From assembly GCF_032854445.1 (NCBI RefSeq), contig NC_088305.1:19453717-19517716 (forward strand): DNA of 64,000 bases, in the 5' to 3' direction. Both the position numbers and the translations under genes were made by a program. Positions within the stretch are counted from its first letter, which is position 1; each line of letters starts with the position of its first letter. Below are positions 56,201 through 64,000 of this stretch, piece after piece. The stretch comes from Liolophura sinensis. Lineage: Eukaryota > Mollusca > Polyplacophora > Chitonida > Chitonidae. The notes under the pieces are model-generated. The model was not told the DNA's origin and ran no database searches. It saw only the letters and a list, made by a program, of their open reading frames with translations.

Positions 56201-58050
56201 AAATACGACGTCCCTGAGGCCTGATGGCGTGCTGGTCAGGCGCTTCAGCTTTGGAACTATCACCAGGCAACGGTTTTTTCCGCCGTCCTCGGCTGAAAAC
56301 AACCGTGACCTTGGAATGTTTGTAGGCGACCTTGAAACTGCTCTGCCTGATGAAGTGGACTGGATTTCTCTGAAAAATTACTGCTGGAGTGCAAAGAAGG
56401 AGATCTAAGAAAATCCGGAGTTTCAAACAACGGCTGGCAAGAAGCACCCGAGTCTGGATTGGCACCTGAGGAGTTGAAAGCGAACTGTTCGGACAGACGA
56501 TGGTCTTTTCGTGAAATCTCTGCATCTGCGTGTCCATCTTTAGCCGAGTCTTGGAGGTTGTGTCCCGCCGGTGTGGCTTGACCACATTTATGCAGAACAT
56601 GAGCTGCGGGCTGGTGTTCTGGTAGCACTGGTATTGCAGCAGAGTTGTGAGAGCTGGCAGGGAGATAGCAGCCAGAGGTATGAGTCATAGACTTGCAGTC
56701 TGAGAAGGCTAGGTGTCTACTAGCTCTGCTACCATCTTCACTGTCTACTGCTGAGTGATGGATGCAAGATGCTGATTGAGACTGACTTTCAAAACACAGC
56801 AGCCTGTGTGAATCATCGTTTGACTGACACCTTCCCGCATCCACGACCATTGAGACAGCGTGGGAACCCTTCTCAGCCTCAGGGCAAGGGCGGGGCAAAG
56901 TTAAGGCACCAACCGATTGTAAAGCCAGCGGTGTCCAGATAGGAGGTGCCACAAAATCTCCGTCTAAGCCATCCACACAGGTAGACGTCGTCTGGGGTGT
57001 TTTTTTCTCCGCAACTGGAGACACAATCTTAAGATCAACACCACCAAAGTGAGGGGCCACCGCGTCGCCAGACCACGGCTTTGTCAAAGAAACTGAAGTT
57101 TTTGAAGTTTGAGCGCAGCAATGATTGTCTTGTTTTTTTGCCGCCTCCAATTCAGAACACGTCAGCTGCTTTTCTCCTGTTCCTTTTGATTCACCTGAGA
57201 AGGTTATGGTCTCTATCAGTTTTAAGTCTTCCACCTTCTTAGTGATGAATGGAGTTAGATGAACATCCACGTTCTCCGACGACTCAAATGTTTTATCACA
57301 AGGGGGAAAACTGTCTGATATACATCCAGTTGTGACAGACTTGACAGACAAATCAAGGGGTAGCAATGCATTATCTGCAGAACTCTGACAATTGCTTGAC
57401 TGTATCTTTTGTGAAATGTCAGATTTTTGTTTGTGTATTACCAGGCTGTCACCACAGCTTGACCTGGTCTCTAAATCTGAACGGACTATATTTTGTGGTG
57501 GAATATTTTCAATCCCTGAAACATCACATGCATTCTGCTCATTTCTCAATCTTTTCTTCAAAGACTTTTCCACAGCAGCCAAATCCTCTTTCAGTTTCTT
57601 TATGCGTGACAATTCGTCAACAATACCTTCAGGGTCTTGCAAACAGCTCAACTTTTTGGCCTTATTGTTTAATTTTCCCAAAAATTTCTGTGACTCATTT
57701 ATATTTTGATTCAATTCATCTACACTTTGTCGTCTATGTTTTAAAGTGTTGCTTATAAATTTTGTCACTTCTGGAAACACTGTTTCGGCAACCATATCTC
57801 CACTTTGTTGACTGTTACTTTCTACATTAGTATCCGCTTTCTTCAAAACAGGTCCCGCTCCTGACACCAAATTATTGTCGTTGTTGTCATGTGCTTTACA
57901 TCTGAGAGGAACTTCCTTGAGTGGAAAGTCTTTTACCACAACTTGTCTTTTACTGTCTGGTTGGTTTCTTACATCCAAACCTATTTCTGTCTGTGATGTA
58001 TTCTTATCAAAGCTAGCTTCCTCGACCTTCTCCAAGTTACACTTCACTGA
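46100..58050 (-). CDS. Unrecognised gene, 3' part: coiled-coil protein with a CtBP-type motif (partial, apparent frameshift)
   Basis: The main exon 58050-55904 and a tentative last exon 46255-46100 join in phase 0. The upstream exon(s) were not found. From the N-terminal side the main exon encodes a helical, coiled-coil-like stretch (about 57780-57530, rich in Lys, Glu and Leu, e.g. RIKKLKEDLAAVEKSLKKR). Next comes PLDLSVK (57360-57340), the known binding motif for CtBP co-repressors, then a long Ser-rich disordered region and the compact block YLEMLLDEECALFTCC. The reading frame shifts once near 56373-56377. I do not recognise the family. A nuclear scaffold or adaptor is a guess from the motif alone. 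Confidence 0.55.
46590..46830 (+). repeat. Degenerate repeat of about 40 bp
   Basis: Irregular copies of ttcaatttccttcagaaact / tctgaagattttaattcc. In the proposed long intron of the coiled-coil gene. Confidence 0.6.
47237..47265. repeat. (AAT)n microsatellite
   Basis: Run of ataataataat; a similar (ATT)n lies at 29420-29440, ending 7 bp before the CFAP69 exon 16 acceptor site. Confidence 0.93.
47345..47425 (+). mobile_element. SINE tail fragment
   Basis: attataagtgaaatattctt followed by gtgtacagcgtaaaaactca and an aatagatgaataaat tail. Confidence 0.6.
47872..48070 (-). mobile_element. SINE fragment, reverse orientation
   Basis: Complement of the body and B-box region (gccagcattatgatgggagg ... 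gatttgaactcacagcgacc), interrupted by a C run at about 47968. Confidence 0.75.
48246..48345. mobile_element. CAACCTTTTCGCA MITE, internally deleted copy
   Basis: Both ends are present (attcttcaaccttttcacat ... ttgaggaattagggta) with only about 60 bp between them, so the middle is lost. Confidence 0.7.
49181..49385. mobile_element. CAACCTTTTCGCA MITE, full copy
   Basis: Ends attcttgaaccttctcgcat and tgcgaaaaggttgaggaatt are inverted. Further similarity to 60580-60720 continues past the right end (a 'ctttcagaag' block), so either the unit is larger or it inserted in a second repeat. Confidence 0.75.
50790..51011 (+). repeat. Minisatellite, left half (interrupted)
   Basis: Irregular units of cattataacacacctacaag with tagctttcttaa/tagatttcttaa. 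It stops at the TTAA of the Kolobok-like insertion and resumes at 52788. Confidence 0.85.
51269..51370 (+). other. Short open frame inside the Kolobok-like element
   Basis: 33 codons with charged, protein-like composition (YRFERIVENDEVPLYDTD), then TAG. It could be a remnant of a second gene of the element, on the strand opposite the THAP remnant. No family is assigned. Confidence 0.35.
52300..52499 (-). pseudogene. THAP-type zinc finger remnant
   Basis: MVCCSTYGCKNRLSKNREV at 52499 downward matches the start of a THAP domain (C...C..N pattern). The continuation FPGNLALRKELFHATRRKGF is in a second frame, so at least one frameshift is present. The conserved Trp and the final CxxHF are not seen. 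Probably the former DNA-binding N-terminus of the element's transposase. Confidence 0.68.
53765..54329. mobile_element. TTAA-flanked MITE, copy 2
   Basis: 565 bp, alignable by eye over its full length to 2338-2892 in the same orientation. The two share blocks such as 'ctcattggctgagaggcaac' and 'aaaattatgcagcaggcacc'. TTAA on both sides. Lies in the proposed long intron of the coiled-coil gene. Confidence 0.85.
54530..54860 (+). repeat. Minisatellite, second block
   Basis: About nine units of tataacacacctacaagtag with attacttaat, the same family as 50790-51011 and 52788-52830. Confidence 0.88.
55904..58050 (-). CDS. Unrecognised coiled-coil gene, large internal exon with apparent frameshift
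   Basis: Acceptor ...ggtgatttacag|TCAGTG at 58051|58050; donor TCCATG|GTGAGT at 55904|55903. One frame is open from 58050 to 56260. Beyond about 56370 the natural-looking sequence (RSPTNIPRSRLFS, then KRLTSTPSGLRDVVFSPGSS, ending EGDSM) lies in another frame. The switch falls at a run of five A (plus strand, 56373-56377); one more base would make the exon continuous. An open stretch continues upstream to 58182 with an ATG, so the acceptor could instead be wrong and 58182 the true start, but the T-rich run before 58050 looks intronic. Confidence 0.68.
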
Positions 58051-58725
58051 CTGTAAATCACCAATAAAAAAGATAATGAACATTTCACCAAACAACACAA
58101 CAGCTGGTCTTGGTATATTTAACTTTGAGCAAAAGCTTTCCCCACACATGCATTCATTTTTCAGTGATGCAGCATAAAACATTGAGACACTGGGGTATTA
58201 AATGCCAAATTCAGACGTGCTATTAAAATGTAAAGATCATGTATCAAGTAACCTGCGCAGTTATCGCAGGCTGTATCATGTAACATATCAAAATTTAGAT
58301 ATAAGGCTAGCGTTGTGAATTTGCTGTGTGTGTTAATATATATATATACTTATTCTTCTAATTTTTGAACACCTCATCAGCTCTTTTTAACCAATATACA
58401 CGGTCAGTACATCTAATGACCACAATATTCATACATCTTTACTTTCCCACAAATCAGAGAGTGAAATGTAATTCCTTGCTTTCAGCACAATTTATATCCG
58501 TCCTAAAAAGTAAAAGAAATAGGGTACACCAAAGAATGCAGGGGCCATTCACAAATATACACACATCCTTTACTCAAAGATAATGTCGGATACAGCTTAA
58601 AGAGGGGATTTAGAATGATGCATGACAGGAATAAGGGCCTTTAATGTCATTTCATGATGTGTAAATATCTCCTTATCAATTCATCACCACTACAGTCCTG
58701 CATTATATGATGCATGTTACAGTCA

Positions 58726-58931
58726 CCCTAATTCATCAACCTTTTCTCATCTGAAACAGCGAGGTTCTGTGCAATTTATGCACATTTTTAAGTTGATTTT
58801 GGAGACAAAACTACATTGCTTGGATTGGCCAATTTCAGGGCTTTAAAAAAAAAGTGAGATTTTATCAGTCTACACAAAATAATGCGTTAAAAAAATATGC
58901 TTGAATAAACAACTTGCACACGTATGAAAAG
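58726..58931. mobile_element. CAACCTTTTCGCA MITE, inverted copy
   Basis: Starts accctaattcatcaaccttt and ends aacttgcacacgtatgaaaa; the body is the complement of the 49181 copy (tcagtctacacaaaataatg corresponds to its complement). Confidence 0.7.
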
Positions 58932-59689
58932 TGCTCCGAGCAAGGCATTCTTATGGATATACACAACTTCTTGGTTTCTTAACACGACATTTCGATATAG
59001 TTACTAACATCGTTATCAACTGAGTAAGTCACATATGAAAAGGTTGCAGACTTTTTCAGGACTTCCTCCAAAATTGTCCAAATTCACGTGGGCACAATCC
59101 ATGTCAAATTAGGGCATTTGCTAAGGACTACTAAGGTATTCACACGATCGTCGCAGCCCTAGATGTTACCAAACCTACGATTAAGTTAAAACATTACATA
59201 ATAAGAAATTCTCACTTCACAGTCACTGCTAAGCCTCATTTCTGATAACCTATTTGTTGGGAAGACAAACTACACCCTCGTCACTCTTCAAAGGGAAGGT
59301 GACAATTATCAAGGCCCTATCCTAGAAGCATCAAGCTGAGAAAAACAGATTTTACTGCTGAGTGAGAATATTACAGCACAAGCATCAGGCTCCCAAGCAA
59401 TGTGTATACCACATGACCATACCCAATCAACTCCCTTCACCAATTATACAGCAGTTTATCATGTTCTTCCATGTTTCTCACACTTTGTAAGTTCTTAGCG
59501 AACAGATTATATATGATTTCCAACGTAACAACTGTCATATTCACCAGGCACCAAAATGAACCAGTACATAACACACTACCAGACCACTCTGAAGGCACTC
59601 TACTGCCTTTTTTATGCACTATATATTTGGTACCTACAGTAAAGGACCTAAAATTTCAACCAGGATTATTTGTTGCACAGTTTGCCTGA

Positions 59690-60242
59690 TTCTGAGATTT
59701 GCTTGCAAGGTGGTTTGAGGTTTGGAAGGTGGTTTGATGTTTGCTTGCAAGGTAGTTTGTGGTTCGTTTGGAAGGTGGTTTGTTTGGAAAGTGGTTTGTT
59801 TGGAAGGTGGTTTGTGGTTCGTTAGGAAGGTGGTTTGAGGTTTGTTTGGAAGGTGGTTTGAGGTTTGTTTGGAAGGTGGTTTGAGGTTTGATGGGAAGGT
59901 GGTTTGTGGTTTGTTTGTTTGGTGGTTTGAGGTTTGTTTGGTGGTTTGAGGTTTGTTTGGAAGGTAGCTTGAGGTTCGTTTGGAAGGTGGTTGGAGGTTT
60001 GTTTGGAAGGTGGCTTGAGGTTTGTTTGGAAAGTGGCTTGAGGTTTGTTTGGAAGGTGGTTTGAGGTTTGTTTGGAAGGTGGCTTGAGGTGTGTTTGGAA
60101 GGTGGTTAGAGGTTTGTTTGGAAGGTGGATGGAGGTTTGTTTGGAAGGTGGTTGTGGTTTTTTTTCCGAGGTAGTTTGAGGTTTGTTTGGAAGGTGGTTT
60201 GAGGTTTGTTAGGAAGATGGATGGAGGTTTGTTTGGAAGGTG
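59690..60242 (+). repeat. Minisatellite of 20-24-bp units
   Basis: More than 20 units of gaggtttgtttggaaggtgg with variable joins. The last unit runs into aaggcatccagttggaaaaa, which resembles the dispersed sequence at 37325-37370. Confidence 0.93.
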
Positions 60243-60375
60243 AGAAGGCATCCAGTTGGAAAAATGCAGCTTTCATGCAAATTATATTTGTCTCTAAAAA
60301 TGGTGCATAATTTTAGGTCATTTACCCTATGTAGGAACACATGCAGTATAAATGTACATGTAACATCACAGCACG

Positions 60376-60576
60376 ATTCTTCAACCTTTTCGCACAGTGT
60401 TTATTCAAGTATATTCTGAAGACAACATTCTCTGTAGACTGATAAACTTATACTTTATGTGAAGTCCTGAAGTCGGCCAACTCAACCAATGTAGTTTTTG
60501 TCTCAAAACTTCAAAACCTGCATAAATTGCACAGCAAGTTGCTCTTTGATATGCGATAGCGTTGAGGAATTAGGGA
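60376..60576. mobile_element. CAACCTTTTCGCA MITE, full copy
   Basis: Starts attcttcaaccttttcgcac and ends tgcgatagcgttgaggaatt followed by aggga. Same orientation and body as 49181-49385. Confidence 0.75.
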
Positions 60577-61454
60577 ACTGTAATTCACCTAAAGTTTGAC
60601 ATGTAACAATGATCTTTCAGAAGCACGTAACGGCCTTAAAATGACTCTTTTGACACTATCACTTTCTGACAAAAAATCTAACTACTAAAAAAAAAAAAAA
60701 CCTCTTAAGTAGTTGTATAAAGTGGATGGCAAACTTCAATTACCCCTCATAAGCCGCCCACACCAGTATCTCATAAACGCCCCCCTCCCCCACATCCCTA
60801 TGAAAGAATACCCTTAAAAGATAAGACAAAGAGAGCTTCAGGTGCATGTGCATGCGTCTCCATCTACATTGCAGCACCAACTCTCCCCCCCTCACCCCAA
60901 TCCGGATGAAGGCCTGAGGGAGAGGCCTACGTGTTGGTGTCAGTCATGCTAAGGCAGACTGTCTTACAACAACAACTCCTGGAGCCAGTCCCACACACAT
61001 GTAAACACAGCTAACAACAGGCAGGGATAAACGCTCAGCATTAACAACTCTGGGTGAATGAAAAACAGCACAGTGATCATAGTTCACAAACAACATGACA
61101 GACAGAACCTTTTTTTTTTTTCCAACCCCAGCACAGAATATGGTTGACTTGCACCCGGATATATACTAGTGCCCCGTGAATTCAGATTAAAAAAAAAAAG
61201 CGAGAACACAATCAAAATCAGTCTAGCCTTTTCTACATGTGACATAAAAGGGTACCTGTGTTTGAAAATTAATAGTTGTGTGGACATAAAAGAAAAAAAA
61301 ACAACAACATGTTCTAGCTTATTTCCAGGATATAAATCATAATTGCATGTTAAGAGACAATAAATATTATACTGACTTTCCAGGTAGCAGTTATCTCACC
61401 ATGATAATATGGCACTCTTGTATCATTAGAGGTAAATTTAGTGGGCTGCTCAAT

Positions 61455-61585
61455 TATATGGTAGCAGCCTGCGGGTGGTTGTGGGTTTCCACCGGGCTCT
61501 GCCTCCCACCATAATGCTGGCCGCCGTCATATAAGTGAAATATTCTTAAGTACGGTGTAAAACACTGATCAAATAAATAAATCAA
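61455..61585 (+). mobile_element. SINE 3' fragment
   Basis: ggtagcagcctgcgggtggt, the accataatgctggccgccgt block, and the tail gtaaaacactgatcaaataa. Confidence 0.82.
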
Positions 61586-61837
61586 TGAAATGGTAAATTT
61601 TCCCCACCAATGCCATTTGTACCTTTTCTACCTCAACTATGAAGAAGCACAAAAGGGAGGGTGGGGGCTGGGGGGCTGAATGAATATGAATATCAAAATG
61701 CAGATTACAACCACAGCATGTAAGACAGAGTTCAAAGTAATGGGAATGATTACCTACAAGTAAAAGAAGCAAGGCCCAATATCTCATAAAATGTAGATGC
61801 AGGCTTGCCTCCTACCATTTCATATTGATTTATCCGG

Positions 61838-61893
61838 GCCGGGGTGGGGGGGGTGGGGGTGGGGGGGGTGGGGGGTGGGGTTGTGGGGGGGTG
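61838..61893 (+). other. G-rich tract with quadruplex potential
   Basis: About 55 bases of runs of three or more G separated by single T or short gaps, enough for several G-quadruplexes. Shorter G runs occur at 3543-3562, 25355-25366 and 29899-29913. Confidence 0.85.
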
Positions 61894-63605
61894 ATCCTGA
61901 AAATAATTCCACTGGCAGTATCCGTCTGTGAATTTTGATTTGCTCATGACTTGTTCAATAGATTTACCTTATTACAAAGTATGTATTACAATAACTAACT
62001 CATGATTTAGAATGAGAAAAAATCCTTGGAGGATGTATGTATTTTTTGTAATGTCAGATTGTGCAAGCAGACTAGCCAGAAGTAGCAAAACTTGAATTCT
62101 GTCAACAAACTAATGCTATGATGACTTTTTGTACACTTCTACCAGACGAAGAGTCAGGTTTTATTGAACACGGAGATGCATGTATCCCCAACCCCCCAAA
62201 ATGAGAAATTTTTCTTCTTTTCTGAGTTAAATTTCTTTCAAAAGTTCTCTCCCTTGGTTAAACACAATGGAAAGCAGGGAAAAAAAATTTTCTTTCATTT
62301 CCTTTCCATCCCCGCCCCTCCCCTCTCCAAAAAACAAAAAAAATTGGGTAGGTATTTCTATTTATCTGCAAGGCATTTTCTTCCAGATGAAACACAAACT
62401 CTCCAGGAAGCACTAATTTGTCTGGATGTCTGTATGATGGGCTTTCCTTGTCTCTAGTCTTTATGTCGGCCATTAGGGAAATAAACGAAGGAGTCCATCA
62501 AGCTGTCTTTTTACCTGAGGGCCTTGACATCTCTACCCTGCAGATGTTCTAAACAACCCTGACAGTCATGGACTAACAAACAATTAAATCAGTGTTTACA
62601 TCACTGCTTATGGTTGATGACACGGAGTTGGCACCCAGGCCTCTTCACTGAAGACAAACTATCTATTAGGTTACCACTGACTTCCTAATAAACAAACTCA
62701 ATTTAGGGGTTTGCAGGAAAATTTTCAGAGAGGAAGGCTGAGAAGAACTGAAAAACAGTGGACTAGAATGTATTTCATTAGTATATTTACTGATTTTATA
62801 GGTATTTATTTATTTATTAGTTTGGTTTTTAACAGCAAGGGCCAGCAAGTGGCAGGGAACCAGGTTCCAGTTTTTTTTTCACACGTCAAAAATTCACACA
62901 GCTACAGTGTTAAGATTTTGCCCTTGGAAGTTTAAAATTTGTACACTGATTCTTTACTGAAAAACAATGTACAAACCACAATTTTGAGTTCCTTCCTGTT
63001 CCTGACTCAACTCTTAAGCTGTTTGATAAGTACAAGCCCAGTGCCTGTTTTTATATTAAGCAACTTAAGACTTAAGTCAAACACTGCAAGTCCATAACAT
63101 CTTAAGGACTAAGTCAAAAATTCAAACACAGCTACAATTAAAACATTTTGCTCAAAGAAATTTAAAATCTGTACACTGATTCTTTACTGAGTTACTTCCT
63201 GTTCCTGACTCAACTCTTAAGCCGTTGATAAGTACAAGCCCAGTGCCCGTTTTTATATCAAGCAACTTAAGACTTAAGCCCTACATTGCAAGTCTGAATT
63301 TTGGACTTCTGTCTTGAAGACTTTTTATAAACACGGGCCCACAGCCTTAACAATCCGAGCCAGCAAGGCTCAAGATTAAGTTTGAAATCATAATAAACAA
63401 GTACTGACGGCAGACAGGTTGATGGGTAGAGAAAAACAATGCCCTTTGCCCTGTACCTGACAAACCTTGTGGCTAACAGTAGTAGCAACAGGATCTGGCA
63501 GAGAATCAGAAACAAGTGACTATTCTTCTTCAATGATGTTGTGTACGTTATAGCACCAAAGAGTAAGGAAAGTTACAAATACTGACAAACAAAAATCTGT
63601 AAAAG

Positions 63606-64000
63606 TGTGTATGACCAGAGCAGAGCAGCCTATTCTACTGGCCACTGTGATGAATATCTGTGAAAAGTGTGTATGACCTGGGCAGAACAGCCTATTCTAC
63701 TGGCCAATGTGATGAATATCTGTGAAAAGTGTGCATGACCTGGACAGAGCAGCCTATTCTACTGGACAATGTGATGAATATCTGTGAAAAGTGTGCATGA
63801 CCTGGGCAGAGCAGCCTATTCTATTGGCCAATGTGATGAATATCCGTGAATAGTGTGCATGACCAGGGCAGAACAGCCTATTCTACTGGTCAATGTGATG
63901 AATATCTGTGAAAAGGGTGTATGACCAGGGCAGAGCAGCCTGTTCTGCTGGCCAATGTGATGAATATCTGTGAACAGTGTGTACGACCAGGGCAGAACAA
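63606..64000 (+). repeat. 62-bp array running off the window
   Basis: At least six units, period 62 (63607, 63669, 63731...), with gcagagcagcctattctact and gtgatgaatatctgtgaaaa. Continues beyond 64000. Confidence 0.95.

Larger units (their letters stand above)
58051..64000. other. Region upstream of the coiled-coil gene's large exon
   Basis: Apart from the MITEs, minisatellites, SINE fragment and G-rich tract listed separately, I see no convincing exon. The 5' exons of the minus-strand gene should lie here or beyond the window. Confidence 0.45.

Noticed and set aside
58051..58182. ATG at 58182 as the start of the coiled-coil protein
   Set aside because: The stretch to 58051 ends in a T-rich tract plus CAG acceptor and lacks the composition of the following exon; kept only as an alternative.
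59634..60251. Minus-strand open frame of 205 codons rich in Pro, Ser, Lys, Gln and Thr
   Set aside because: Entirely the 20-24-bp minisatellite; no unique sequence and no splice context.
63267..63533. Minus-strand frame with a hydrophobic Leu run, possible 5' exon
   Set aside because: No matching donor in phase with the exon at 58050 and composition typical of chance frames.

Overview
The window is animal nuclear DNA, most likely from a mollusc (or another lophotrochozoan). Genes are split into many short exons with GT/AG introns. The DNA between them is AT-rich and full of tandem arrays and small transposons. One tRNA-derived SINE recurs throughout; its tail (a form of 'gagtatggcgtaaaacacc' followed by 'aataaataaata') is of a kind common in mollusc genomes. 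The taxon is inferred; no rRNA or mitochondrial marker is present.

Layout. (1) About 3.58-8.03 kb, minus strand: a complete five-exon gene for a small membrane-anchored or secreted cysteine-rich protein (about 191 residues) whose family I do not recognise. (2) 8.03-8.56 kb: a head-to-head intergenic gap of about 0.5 kb with ETS-like and YY1-like sites, a probable bidirectional promoter. (3) 8.56-37.17 kb, plus strand: all coding exons (23) of CFAP69, the cilia and flagella associated protein 69. The exons join with consistent phase into 929 residues, close to the human length. (4) 37.2-46.1 kb: mostly anonymous DNA with SINE fragments. (5) 46.1-58.05 kb, minus strand: the 3' part of an unrecognised gene with a coiled coil and a CtBP-type PLDLSVK motif; it has an apparent one-base frameshift, and its proposed last exon is tentative. 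(6) 58-64 kb: repeats only, where 5' exons of that gene may lie unseen.

Mobile DNA includes a decayed Tc1/mariner element in CFAP69 intron 1 and a 1.77 kb TTAA-flanked element carrying a decayed THAP finger (Kolobok-like) inserted inside a minisatellite. There are also TTAA-flanked miniature elements, one nested in another, a foldback element, and a roughly 200 bp MITE family present in at least six copies.

The most unusual feature is that tandem arrays repeatedly start at exon-intron junctions. One junction of the small gene and five of CFAP69 are tandemly copied together with their splice site, from a single extra copy up to about 18 copies. The array before the last CFAP69 exon contains in-frame 48-nt exon-like cassettes, two of which keep a GT donor.
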